DNA of 64,000 nt from Betaproteobacteria bacterium SCN2 (GCA_008923285.1 WBSG01000003.1:124001-188000); one strand, 5' to 3'; shown: positions 44,946 through 53,136, counted from the first letter of the stretch. Notes: a model not told the origin generated them from the letters alone. Made by a program: numbers and translations.

Positions 44946-46364
44946 ATGGAATCCAGCAATCCCAATCCCAGACAGCCCGAAGCCGAACTCGAAGAATCGC
45001 TCTATGCGGTAAGGCAGAAAATCCAGCCGCGCGCCGTGCACGGCTGGTTCGCCAACTGGCGAGTGTCGCTGGTGCTGGTCACGCAGCTGGTTTACTACGG
45101 GCTGCCCTGGCTGAAGTGGGACGGCCACCAGGCCGTGCTGTTCGACCTCGCCGCGCGCAAGTTCTATATCTTCGGCCTCACCCTGTGGCCGCAGGATTTC
45201 ATCTGGCTCACCGGCCTGCTGGTCATCTCCGCCCTGGCGTTGTTCCTGTTCACCGCCGTGGCCGGCAGGCTGTGGTGCGGCTTCGCCTGCCCGCAGACCG
45301 TGTACACGGAAATCTTCATGTGGCTGGAGGAATGGGCCGAAGGCAACCATCTCGCGCGCAAGAAGCTCGACAGCACGCCGTGGAACGCCGTAAAGCTGCG
45401 CAAGCGCGGCCTGAAGCACGTGCTGTGGTTCGTGGTGGCGTTCTGGACCGGCTTCACCTTCGTCGGCTACTTCACCCCCATCACCACGCTGTGGCACGAG
45501 CTGCTCGCCTTCAACACCGGTCCCTGGGAAACCTTCTGGATCATCTTCTACGCCTTTGCCACCTGGGGCAACGCCGGCTTCATGCGCGAACAGGTATGCA
45601 AGTACATGTGCCCCTACGCGCGTTTCCAGAGCGTGATGTTCGACCCCGACACGCTGATCATCAGCTATGACACCAGCCGTGGCGAGCCGCGCGGTCCGCG
45701 CAGCAAGAAAGCCGATTACAAGTCGCAGGGCCTCGGCACCTGCGTCGACTGCAACATCTGCGTGCAGGTCTGCCCCACCGGCATCGACATCCGCAAGGGC
45801 CTGCAGTACGAGTGCATCGGCTGCGCCGCCTGCATCGACGGCTGCGACCAGGTCATGGAAAAAATGGGCTACCCCAAGGGCCTGATCCGCTACACCACGG
45901 AAAACGCGCTCAAGGGCAAGTACGACGACAGCGGCATCCTCTCGCACGTGCTGCGCCCGCGCGTGCTGGTCTACAGCGCCATCCTGCTGCTCATCGTCAG
46001 CGCCTTCCTGGTGACCCTGGCCAATCGCGTGCCATTGCGCGTGGAAGTCATCCGTGACCGCCTGACCCTGTCGCGCACGACCGATGCCGGCTACCTGGAA
46101 AACCTTTACACCCTGCAGATACTCAACATGGAAAACCGCCCGCATCGGTACACGCTCAGCGCCAGTGGCGCCGACAACATCCAGATCGCGGTGGATGAGA
46201 AGCTTTTGCAGGTGGGCGCGCAGGACACCGCGCAGGTGCCGATCCGCCTGCAGATTGATCCCGCCAGCCTCAAGGGCCCCTCCACCACCGTGATCATCCG
46301 CGTGCAGTCGGAAGACAATCCCGAACTGGTGCGCGAGGTCAAGTCCAGCTTCCTCAGGAGATAG
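44946..46364 (+). CDS. ccoG: Cytochrome c oxidase accessory protein CcoG (RdxA/FixG)
   Basis: Polyferredoxin-like membrane protein required for cbb3 assembly; in studied species it reduces copper(II) to copper(I). The 472-residue protein has an N-terminal membrane region with CGFACPQTVYTE and CKYMCPYARF. A cytosolic 2x[4Fe-4S] domain follows with CVDCNICVQVCPTGIDIR (about residues 265-282) and CIGCAACIDGC (about 290-300), then a C-terminal IgG-like periplasmic domain. Function fits the adjacent copper pump ccoI. Confidence 0.97.
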   Translation: MESSNPNPRQPEAELEESLYAVRQKIQPRAVHGWFANWRVSLVLVTQLVYYGLPWLKWDGHQAVLFDLAARKFYIFGLTLWPQDFIWLTGLLVISALALFLFTAVAGRLWCGFACPQTVYTEIFMWLEEWAEGNHLARKKLDSTPWNAVKLRKRGLKHVLWFVVAFWTGFTFVGYFTPITTLWHELLAFNTGPWETFWIIFYAFATWGNAGFMREQVCKYMCPYARFQSVMFDPDTLIISYDTSRGEPRGPRSKKADYKSQGLGTCVDCNICVQVCPTGIDIRKGLQYECIGCAACIDGCDQVMEKMGYPKGLIRYTTENALKGKYDDSGILSHVLRPRVLVYSAILLLIVSAFLVTLANRVPLRVEVIRDRLTLSRTTDAGYLENLYTLQILNMENRPHRYTLSASGADNIQIAVDEKLLQVGAQDTAQVPIRLQIDPASLKGPSTTVIIRVQSEDNPELVREVKSSFLRR

Positions 46365-46366
46365 GC

Positions 46367-46861
46367 ATGGGCACGCGTTTACAAGCTTCCAAACCCTGGT
46401 TCAAGGAACCCTGGCCCTGGCTGCTCGCGATCATGCCGCTGACCGCTGTCATCGCGAGCGGTTTCACGGTCTGGTTCGCCATCACCTCCAACGACGGCCT
46501 CGTGGTCGACGACTATTACAAGCAGGGCAAGGCCATCAACCAGACCAAGGAACGCGACCGCCAGGCCCAGCTGCTCGGCATCCGTGCGCAGCTCCTGCCC
46601 AGCGGAGCGGACCTGCAGATGCACCTGGAAGGGCGGATGCCGATGCCGCCCGGCCAGCTCACCCTGCAGATCATGCATCCGACACGCACCGGCGACGACC
46701 ATGACGTACAGCTGAACTGGGACGGCTCGTCCTATTCCGGGAAACTACCGCAACTCTCCGGCGCCCACTACAAGGTCCAGCTGACGCCGGAATTCGGCGA
46801 CTGGCGGCTGACCGGCACCTGGCCAACCGGCAGCGCCGTGACATTGAACCCACAACTATAG
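46367..46861 (+). CDS. ccoH: FixH/CcoH family cbb3 assembly protein
   Basis: A 164-residue protein with one N-terminal helix (about residues 16-38, WPWLLAIMPLTAVIASGFTVWF), the family signature VVDDYYKQGKAINQTKERD (about 46-64) and a periplasmic beta-sandwich. CcoH acts with CcoI/CcoG in assembly and stability of the oxidase. It begins 3 bp after the ccoG stop, with GGAG upstream. Confidence 0.93.
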   Translation: MGTRLQASKPWFKEPWPWLLAIMPLTAVIASGFTVWFAITSNDGLVVDDYYKQGKAINQTKERDRQAQLLGIRAQLLPSGADLQMHLEGRMPMPPGQLTLQIMHPTRTGDDHDVQLNWDGSSYSGKLPQLSGAHYKVQLTPEFGDWRLTGTWPTGSAVTLNPQL

Positions 46862-46896
46862 ACAAGCAGATTTTTTACAACGGAGGGAACCCCAAC

Positions 46897-47028
46897 ATGG
46901 ATATCGTCCTGAAAGAGCTGTTCAGCACCGACATCGGCCTGCTGAGCCTGTTCACCATCCTGTTCATCATCGGCATGGCGATCTGGTTCTCGGTCTGGTT
47001 CAAGCGCAAGATGGACCGCGACGAATAA
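46897..47028 (+). CDS. DUF3149 small membrane protein
   Basis: A 43-residue protein with a single central helix: MDIVLKELFSTDIGLLSLFT, then ILFIIGMAIWFSVWFKRKMD. The start LKELFSTDIGLLSL and single-helix form match DUF3149, a family of unknown function. A CGGAGGG Shine-Dalgarno sequence supports translation. Its place at the end of the cco gene cluster suggests a link to the oxidase, but this is only context. Confidence 0.8.
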   Translation: MDIVLKELFSTDIGLLSLFTILFIIGMAIWFSVWFKRKMDRDE

Positions 47029-47065
47029 GTAGCGCCCACACACCCACCTGGACGAGGAGGGAAAG

Positions 47066-47365
47066 ATGCTGAAACGCCTGATCACCATACTCTGGCCGTC
47101 ATTTCTGATTGCGGGCATCGCCGACGTGATGTTCTTCGCGCTGTTCGATCCCTCGCAATTTCTCTACCAGCAGGAGCCCGTGTTCGCCAGCCGGCTCGCC
47201 GCCTACACCGTCGGCTTCTTCCTGTTCTGGCTGATGGGCATCGGTTCGTCCGCGCTCACCTGCTACTTCCAGCGCAGCGCGGACGAAATCAACCGCTGTC
47301 CCCTGCTCCCTTCCGAGCGCCCGGCTGACTGCCCGAAACGAGAGGGTTGCGCAGACTGCAAGTAA
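47066..47365 (+). CDS. Small membrane protein with Cys-rich C-terminus, unknown function
   Basis: A 99-residue protein with two hydrophobic helices (about residues 8-27 and 46-67). Its hydrophilic tail holds four cysteines in the last third (RCPLL, DCPKREGCADC). A GAGGAGGG precedes the ATG. It is transcribed with the preceding cco genes (37-bp gap). The tail could bind metal or heme, but no family is recognised. Confidence 0.75.
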   Translation: MLKRLITILWPSFLIAGIADVMFFALFDPSQFLYQQEPVFASRLAAYTVGFFLFWLMGIGSSALTCYFQRSADEINRCPLLPSERPADCPKREGCADCK

Positions 47366-47374
47366 GCGCTCGGG

Positions 47375-47827
47375 CTAGCGTCGAGCCCGCCGGGCCAGCA
47401 GGCCGTCGAGCCGGTTCGCGAACGCCTGCCGGTCTGCGGCCGAAAACGCCGCCGGCCCGCCAGTCTCGACGCCACTGCCGCGCAGGCCGTCCATGAAATT
47501 GCGCATCGTCAGCCGCTCCTGAATGTTGCCTGCGTCGAGCAATTCACCGCGCGGATCGAGCACCCGGGCGCCCTTGGCAATGACCAATGCGGCAAGCGGC
47601 ACATCGGCGGTAATCACCAGATCGCCCTCTTCCGCCTCGAGCGCGATGCGCTGGTCGGCGACGTCGAAACCCGACGGCACCTGCAGCGCGCGTATCCACG
47701 GCGAAGGCGGCACGCGCAGCATCTTGTTGGCAATCAGCGTCAGCGGCAGCTGCGCGCGGTTCGCGGCGCGGTAGAGAATGTCCTTGATGACTGCCGGGCA
47801 GGCGTCGGCGTCGACCCATATCTTCAT
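47375..47827 (-). CDS. yaiI: UPF0178 / DUF188 family protein YaiI
   Basis: A 150-residue cytoplasmic protein with the family start [21 protein letters not shown] and later [29 protein letters not shown]. The conserved acidic residues place it in a PIN-like (nuclease-type) fold, but the activity is unproven. It converges on the small gene ending at 47365 and is divergent from arfB (60 bp between starts). Confidence 0.92.
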   Translation of the reverse strand: MKIWVDADACPAVIKDILYRAANRAQLPLTLIANKMLRVPPSPWIRALQVPSGFDVADQRIALEAEEGDLVITADVPLAALVIAKGARVLDPRGELLDAGNIQERLTMRNFMDGLRGSGVETGGPAAFSAADRQAFANRLDGLLARRARR

Positions 47828-47887
47828 AACGGAGCCTTTTCTGGCGGGGCTCTACAATACCATTTCAACTTGCCACCAACTGCCCGC

Positions 47888-48292
47888 ATGCGCCCCAGCT
47901 ACGTCATCTCGCCCGAAGAAGTCGAAATCACCGCGATCCGCGCGCAAGGCGCCGGCGGGCAGAACGTCAACAAGGTCGCCAACGCCGTGCACCTGCGCTT
48001 CGACATCGCCGCCTCGAAACTGCCGGAAGCGATCCGCGAACGACTACTGAAGCTCGGCGACCAGCGCATCAGCAAGGAAGGCGTGGTCATCATCAAGGCG
48101 CAGGAATTCCGCAGCCTGGAGAAAAACCGCACCGAGGCCCTGCGCCGCCTGCAAGAACTGATCAGCAGCGTCGCCGTGACGCCGAAGAAACGCCGTCCGA
48201 CCAGGCCGACCAGAACCGCCGTCGCGAAGCGTCTGGAAAACAAGGCGCGGCGCGCGACGATAAAAGCGGGGCGGGGAAAGATTGACGAATAG
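47888..48292 (+). CDS. arfB: Alternative ribosome-rescue factor ArfB (GGQ hydrolase)
   Basis: Codon-independent peptidyl-tRNA hydrolase that frees stalled ribosomes. It is 134 residues from the ATG at 47888 (MRPSYVISPEEVEITAIRAQ). The catalytic GGQ is in QGAGGQNVNKVANAVHLRFD (about residues 20-39). The basic C-terminal tail (KKRRPTRPTRTAVAKRLENK) matches the tail that inserts into the mRNA channel. It is not a full release factor: no codon-recognition domain is present. Confidence 0.95.
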   Translation: MRPSYVISPEEVEITAIRAQGAGGQNVNKVANAVHLRFDIAASKLPEAIRERLLKLGDQRISKEGVVIIKAQEFRSLEKNRTEALRRLQELISSVAVTPKKRRPTRPTRTAVAKRLENKARRATIKAGRGKIDE

Positions 48293-48736
48293 CCGATGGC
48301 GAATTTCGGTTTGGCTGCCGTTGGGCTGTTGGCGACGCCTTGGCACAGCCAATGGTGGAAGTTCGATGGGACATGACGATGAGCGCATCTCGGCCATTGC
48401 CGTCATTGGGTTCGCCGACCTGATCGGTCGACGGCACTCCGGACGGCGAGAATGTCAGCTTCTCGATTTTAAAAACGCGAACTATCGACCCGAAGCGGCT
48501 GGTCATGGCGTGCTAAACGGCCGTCCGTTGATGTAATAAAACCGACCATCTGACATCCACGCCACTTAACTCCACTTCTGACTACTGAAAAATAGTGGAT
48601 TTCCGCTTGATCTACAGCTTTTGGAAGAACCACATCGCCCCATGGGAGCACAGACATGCCTTAATGCTGTCTTAAGTTTTGAAGTTCAGAGTACCTGGAC
48701 AGTCAGGTCGACTGGACTCGATCGAAAGGAAGAATC
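48293..48736. other. 444-bp non-coding gap before the flavin module
   Basis: This stretch is visibly less GC-rich than its neighbours and has no convincing gene. Short open frames on both strands have no ribosome site or recognisable product. Features seen are a small inverted repeat TCCACT...AGTGGA (about 48570-48600) and the CTTAAT-N5-CTTAAG box at 48660-48676. It marks the boundary between housekeeping genes and the accessory module at 48737-53061. Confidence 0.6.
48660..48676 (+). promoter_or_regulatory. Candidate PmrA/QseB-type response-regulator box
   Basis: CTTAAT-GCTGT-CTTAAG is a direct repeat of CTTAA with 11-bp periodicity, the architecture of the PmrA/BasR and QseB family binding site (CTTAAT-N5-CTTAAT). 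It lies 61 bp upstream of the first gene of the flavin module, a plausible activator position. No matching two-component genes are inside the window. Confidence 0.6.
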
Positions 48737-48904
48737 ATGGAGCCAAGCAATATTGCCGTGGCGCTGAGCGTGGCAGCAACCATGATGAGCATGCCTTCGC
48801 ATGCAGGCGATCCTCGCAAGGCGGCAGGAAGCGGTCATCGGATTGACCAGGCATGCAAGCCGTTTCCACCGACGCCACGATCGGGCAGCCGGGCTATTGA
48901 GTAA
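48737..48904 (+). CDS. Small predicted secreted peptide (55 aa), unknown function
   Basis: The ATG at 48737 has AAAGGA upstream. It encodes MEPSNIAVALSVAATMMSMP, then SHAGDPRKAAGSGH and a Pro/Arg tail with a single Cys (QACKPFPPTP). The first 22 residues look like a weak Sec signal with cleavage after SHA. It lies 58 bp before the PepSY gene and downstream of the CTTAA box, so it is probably the first gene of that operon. No family is recognised. Confidence 0.55.
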   Translation: MEPSNIAVALSVAATMMSMPSHAGDPRKAAGSGHRIDQACKPFPPTPRSGSRAIE

Positions 48905-48962
48905 GTTCGATGTGGCGCCCTTAAGCCGACAGCAGCTCTAACGTACTGAAAAGGAGTTTTTC

Positions 48963-49385
48963 ATGAAACGCCAGCACCGAAAATCGTTTGTCATGTATCC
49001 CTCTCTGCGCAGTAGCTTGCTGGCCCTGTCACTGAGCCTGGCAGCCCTGCCCGCATTGGCCGATGACGATTGTGATGCGCCGGTAGAGCGCTGGCAGTCA
49101 CGCGAGGCCGTGCGGCAGATGGCAGCCCGAGAGGGCTGGAAAATCCAACGGCTGAAAATAGATGATGGCTGCTACGAAATTCACGGCACAGACTCACAGG
49201 GCCGCATCTTCAAGGCCAAAATCGATCCGGAAACCATGAAGGTATTGAAGATGAAGCAAGGGGACCGCCAGCGTTCCCGAGAGCGAGAGCGCGACCGTGA
49301 GCACGCCGCGCCGCAACCATACAGCGACGCCGCACCATCGCCCGCATTCACCCCTGGCACCGCACCGCGCGGCCAGGTCGAGTAA
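48963..49385 (+). CDS. Secreted PepSY-domain protein
   Basis: A 140-residue protein with a signal peptide (basic start MKRQHRKSFVMYPSLRSS, hydrophobic core, cut after ALA near residue 34). A PepSY-like domain follows: EAVRQMAAREGWKIQRLKID (about residues 48-67) and GCYEIHGTDSQGRIFKAKIDPETMKVLKM. The C-terminal tail is rich in Arg/Glu, then Pro. AAGGAG precedes the ATG. PepSY proteins of this size are often encoded beside periplasmic redox systems. The exact role is unknown. Confidence 0.82.
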   Translation: MKRQHRKSFVMYPSLRSSLLALSLSLAALPALADDDCDAPVERWQSREAVRQMAAREGWKIQRLKIDDGCYEIHGTDSQGRIFKAKIDPETMKVLKMKQGDRQRSRERERDREHAAPQPYSDAAPSPAFTPGTAPRGQVE

Positions 49386-49407
49386 CCCCCCACAATTGGA
49401 GAACCTG

Positions 49408-49884
49408 ATGTCCAAACTTCTTTTGACCACATTGGCCACCACGTGCGTGCTGGCCATTCCCACCCTGGCGCACAGCCGCCAAGTCACGCTGACCGCTCAG
49501 CTCAAGAACTACGGCGGCGACGGCGCCTACCTCGCTGCGTACCTGACCGACGCCAAGGGCGCCTATGCCGGCACGCTGTGGGTGGCCGGCGGCAAGGCCA
49601 AGTACTACAAACACCTATCGAACTGGAATCGGCTGTCCGCCGGTGACGCCAAGCGTTTGAATGGCGTGACCGGCGCCAGTGTGGGCGCGGGGCGCACGCT
49701 CAAGGTCACGGCCGACCTGGCCGACGCACTGATTGACGCAGGCTATGAAATCCGCATCGACGCGGCCGTGGAAGACATGCGCGACAGCCCGTCGGACGTG
49801 CGCGTGCCGCTGTCCACCGGCAACGCCGGCAAGCCGCAGGCCGGCAAGCAGTACATCCGGACGCTGACCTTCCAACTGCAGTAA
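49408..49884 (+). CDS. DUF2271 periplasmic protein with flavinylation-like motif
   Basis: A 158-residue protein with a Sec signal (MSKLLLTTLATTCVLAIPTL, cut after AHS near residue 23). The DUF2271 beta-rich domain follows: VTLTAQLKNYGGDGAYLAAY, then GTLWVAGGKAKYYKHLSNW. At residues 85-91 it has NGVTGAS, very close to the D-x-x-[ST]-G-A-[ST] site that ApbE enzymes modify with FMN; Thr88 would be the attachment residue. With apbE and a PepSY/flavoreductase downstream, it is a plausible flavinylated electron carrier (inference). GGAG precedes the ATG. Confidence 0.8.
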   Translation: MSKLLLTTLATTCVLAIPTLAHSRQVTLTAQLKNYGGDGAYLAAYLTDAKGAYAGTLWVAGGKAKYYKHLSNWNRLSAGDAKRLNGVTGASVGAGRTLKVTADLADALIDAGYEIRIDAAVEDMRDSPSDVRVPLSTGNAGKPQAGKQYIRTLTFQLQ

Positions 49885-49895
49885 AGGACACGTAC

Positions 49896-52103
49896 ATGGG
49901 ATGGAAGGCAATCCACCGCTGGCTGGGTCTGACGATTGGTGCCCTGGCCGTGGTCCTGGGAATTACCGGTGCCATCCTGGCGTTCGATCCAGTGCAGCAG
50001 GCGTGGCAAGCGCCCGCCGCGCCGGGCGACCTGTCGGTGGCCACGCTGGCGGAGCGCGTGACACGCACCATCCCGGGTGCGGAGGAAATTCGACACCTGC
50101 CCTCGGGTGCTATCGCGGTTTTCAGCTTTGACGGCGACCAGGCACGGGCGTCCTACGTGGATCCAGCCGATGGTCGGGTGCTGGGCGCCTGGCAGCCCTC
50201 GGCGCTGCCGCGCTGGGTGAAGAACCTGCACCGCTCGCTGCTTTTGGGCGACGCCGGACGTTGGGGTGTGGCAGGCATTGCACTGGCCGTAGGCATACTG
50301 TGTATCTCGGCCCTCGTGCTGCTGCTGCGCCGCATGGGCGGCTGGCGGCGGCTGGTGGCACGGGTGCGTGGCTCGCTGGCACAGCGTATCCACGTGGCCA
50401 CGGGCCGGGTGGTGCTGGCGGTGCTATGCCTGACGTCGCTCACGGCGCTCACCATGAGCGCCTCGACCTTGGGACTGGTGGCGCTGGACGCCGGGACCGA
50501 GCCCGACGTGGTCTCCGTGGCCAGCGGCCAGGCGGCCCTGCCAGTGGGGCAGCTTCCCATGCTGCAAAATCTCTCCGTGCGGGATTTGCGCAAGCTGAAT
50601 TTCCCCGACGCTGCTGATCCTGAAGACACCTGGAAGGTGGCCACCATCCAGGGCGAAGCGTGGATCGACCGCTACTCGGGGCAGACACTGGCTAGGCAGG
50701 ACGTCACCCTGGCGCAGCGCGTCTACGACTGGGCGCTGGTACTGCACACGGGTGAGGGGGCTTGGCCCTGGGCCGTGGTGCTCGCGTTCGTGGGCGCCAG
50801 CGTGCCGTTGTTCTGGCTGTCGGGCATCTTCATCTGGTGGCAGGCACGCCGGCAGGCGCCGCACATCACGGGCAACAGCCCGCTGGCACAGGCAGACGTG
50901 CTCATCTTCGTTGCCAGCGAAGGCGGCAGCACGTGGGGCTTTGCCCAAACCTTGCACGATGCGCTGAGCCACAACGGTCACCGCGTGTACACCGGCCCAC
51001 TGGAGCTTTTCCTGACCACGGCTGCCACGCGGCAGGTGTTTGTGCTCGCCGCAACCTATGGCGAGGGCCAGGCCCCGGCCCACGCCAGCCGCGCCCTGGA
51101 ACGCATGACAAAGCTCAGCGCCAACGCCGTGCCGGTGACGGTACTGGGCTTTGGAGACCGACAGTTCCCGGCGTTCTGCGCCTTTGCCGAGGCGCTGGAG
51201 AAAACGCTGCGTGCACAGGGCTGGCCAGCGCTGCTGCCGCTGGAATGCATCCACCGGCAATCGAGCCAGCAGTTCGCTCGCTGGGGCCAGACCCTGGCGC
51301 AGGCACTCGGCGAACCCCTGGTACTGGAGCATGTGCCGCGCATGCCGCCCACCACTGCACTCACGCTCGTGTCCCGACAGGACTACCCGGGGTTCGCCGA
51401 CCAGCCCACGGCGATCCTGCGCTTTGCGTGGCCCGCACAGAGCGCTTGGGAGCGTCTGCACGGGCACGGCCTGGCACACTTTGCAGCAGGCGACCTCGTG
51501 GGCATCGTGCCGCCGGGCTCGGCCGTGCCTCGCTACTACTCGCTGGCATCGGGCTGGGAAGACGGGTTTCTGGAAATCTGCGTGCGCCAGGTACCCGGCG
51601 GCCTGTGCTCCACGCACCTGCTGGGCCTGCAGCCGGGCGACCACATCGCAGCGTTCATCCGCCCCAACCGCGGCTTTGCGCTGCCGCGTACGCGGCAGCC
51701 CGTGCTGCTGATCGGGGCGGGCACGGGCGTGGCGCCGCTGGCAGGCTTCATCCGCCGCAACGACCGGCACACCCCTATGCACCTGTACTGTGGTGGACGC
51801 AACCCTGAGCGGGATTTCTACTTCGGCTCCGAGATCCAGCACTGGCTCGTCGAAGGACGCCTGACCAGCATGCAGACGGTGTTCTCGCGCATACCGGAAG
51901 GCGGCGGCTATGTGCAGGACGCCCTGCGCCGCGACGCCGAGCGCGTGCGCGACTTGGTGGCCCAGGGCGCCATCGTGCGTGTCTGCGGCAGCCGCGCCAT
52001 GGCGCGCGACGTGGCCAAGACCTTGGACGCCGTGCTGGCGCCGCTGCAGTTGAGCATATCGCAACTCAAAGCGAAGGAACGCTATGCCGAAGACGTCTTC
52101 TGA
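49896..52103 (+). CDS. PepSY-transmembrane / flavodoxin / NADPH-flavin reductase fusion
   Basis: A 735-residue membrane reductase. The N-terminal half is a PepSY-associated membrane region with four helices (about residues 10-30, 123-145, 168-195, 289-315). Conserved His residues sit in IHRWLG, LHRSLLLGDAG and LHTGEG. A flavodoxin-like FMN domain follows (about 333-470; LIFVASEGGSTWGFA, ATYGEGQAP). The FAD/NADPH domain resembles CysJ and cytochrome P450 reductase: RYYSLAS, LIGAGTGVAPLAGFI and the C-terminal RYAEDVF. It likely moves electrons from cytoplasmic NADPH across the membrane to periplasmic partners. Confidence 0.88.
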   Translation: MGWKAIHRWLGLTIGALAVVLGITGAILAFDPVQQAWQAPAAPGDLSVATLAERVTRTIPGAEEIRHLPSGAIAVFSFDGDQARASYVDPADGRVLGAWQPSALPRWVKNLHRSLLLGDAGRWGVAGIALAVGILCISALVLLLRRMGGWRRLVARVRGSLAQRIHVATGRVVLAVLCLTSLTALTMSASTLGLVALDAGTEPDVVSVASGQAALPVGQLPMLQNLSVRDLRKLNFPDAADPEDTWKVATIQGEAWIDRYSGQTLARQDVTLAQRVYDWALVLHTGEGAWPWAVVLAFVGASVPLFWLSGIFIWWQARRQAPHITGNSPLAQADVLIFVASEGGSTWGFAQTLHDALSHNGHRVYTGPLELFLTTAATRQVFVLAATYGEGQAPAHASRALERMTKLSANAVPVTVLGFGDRQFPAFCAFAEALEKTLRAQGWPALLPLECIHRQSSQQFARWGQTLAQALGEPLVLEHVPRMPPTTALTLVSRQDYPGFADQPTAILRFAWPAQSAWERLHGHGLAHFAAGDLVGIVPPGSAVPRYYSLASGWEDGFLEICVRQVPGGLCSTHLLGLQPGDHIAAFIRPNRGFALPRTRQPVLLIGAGTGVAPLAGFIRRNDRHTPMHLYCGGRNPERDFYFGSEIQHWLVEGRLTSMQTVFSRIPEGGGYVQDALRRDAERVRDLVAQGAIVRVCGSRAMARDVAKTLDAVLAPLQLSISQLKAKERYAEDVF

Positions 52104-53061
52104 ACCTGCTGTGCTCTGCAAGAGAACCACCTTGCACGGCCCGACCATGGGCACGCGCTGGTCCGTCAGTGTGGACGCCGACGCCAGCCTGGACCTGGCT
52201 GCCCTGCGCCTGGACCTCGCCGCCGCAGTGCAGCAGGTGGATGAGCAGATGTCTCCCTGGAAGCCTGATAGCGACCTCATGCGCCTGAACCGTGCGCCCG
52301 TGGACACCTGGGGCGAACTGCCAGCCGAAATGCTGGAGGTGCTGGCCTGCGCGCTCGACATCAACCGCCTCAGTGCCGGCGCGTTTGATCCGGGCGTCGG
52401 CGCGCTGGTCGATGCCTGGGGCTTTGGCGCGGTGCGCGATGCACCCGACGCCGAGGCGATCCGCACCGCACGCCAGCTCGCGCAACGCCCTACGCACGAG
52501 TGCCTGGAACTCGACCGCCCCGCGGGACGCGCCCGCAAGCGCGTCCCCATGCAGCTAGACCTGTGCGGCATTGCCAAGGGCTACGCGGTAGACCGCATGG
52601 CCGCCATGCTGCAGCAGCACGGAGTGAAGCATGCACTGGTGGCGCTTGATGGCGAGTTGCGCGCAGTGGCCGGCCAGGCCAGCGGTGCGCCCTGGGCCGT
52701 GGCGCTGGAGCAGCCCGAGGCTGGGCGTCGCGCGGTGCACGGAGTCATCGAACTGCAGGACCTGGCCGTGGCCACATCAGGCGACTACCGGCGCTATCTA
52801 CAGGTGGGTGATGCGCGCCTCGCACACACCATGGACGCGCGCCGCGCTGCGCCCGTGAACAATGACGTCACATCGGTTACCGTACTTGCGCACACCTGCA
52901 TGCACGCGGATGCCTGGGCCACCGCACTGCTGGTGGCCGGCCCTGAAGAAGGCTTGGGCCTGGCACAGCGCATGGGACTGGAAGCACTGTTTCTGCTGCG
53001 CCGTCCCGAAGGGCTGGTGGAAATAGGACTGGGACGGTTCGGCGCCTCCACCGTACCGTGA
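52084..53061 (+). CDS. apbE: FAD:protein FMN transferase (ApbE family)
   Basis: Transfers FMN from FAD onto Thr/Ser of target proteins. The 325-residue protein has AFDPGVGALVDAWGFG (about residues 100-115), DLCGIAKGYAVDRMAAML (about 159-176), ATSGDYRRYL (about 231-240), HTMDARRAAPVN and the Mg-binding region MHADAWATALLVAG. It overlaps the reductase gene by 20 bp. Unlike typical ApbE lipoproteins it has no visible signal peptide, although its presumed target at 49408 is exported. I saw no better upstream start in this frame. Confidence 0.93.
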   Translation: MPKTSSEPAVLCKRTTLHGPTMGTRWSVSVDADASLDLAALRLDLAAAVQQVDEQMSPWKPDSDLMRLNRAPVDTWGELPAEMLEVLACALDINRLSAGAFDPGVGALVDAWGFGAVRDAPDAEAIRTARQLAQRPTHECLELDRPAGRARKRVPMQLDLCGIAKGYAVDRMAAMLQQHGVKHALVALDGELRAVAGQASGAPWAVALEQPEAGRRAVHGVIELQDLAVATSGDYRRYLQVGDARLAHTMDARRAAPVNNDVTSVTVLAHTCMHADAWATALLVAGPEEGLGLAQRMGLEALFLLRRPEGLVEIGLGRFGASTVP

Positions 53062-53136
53062 GGCATTGGGGGCTTCGCTGAACAAGCGCCCTCGAAGCAC
53101 TCACGCCAAAGCATGACAGCGCGATTGCAGATATGG

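Noticed and set aside
48282-48657. Short frames on both strands in the gap before the flavin module
   Set aside because: No ribosome site, no recognisable sequence and conflicting strands. Treated as non-coding.
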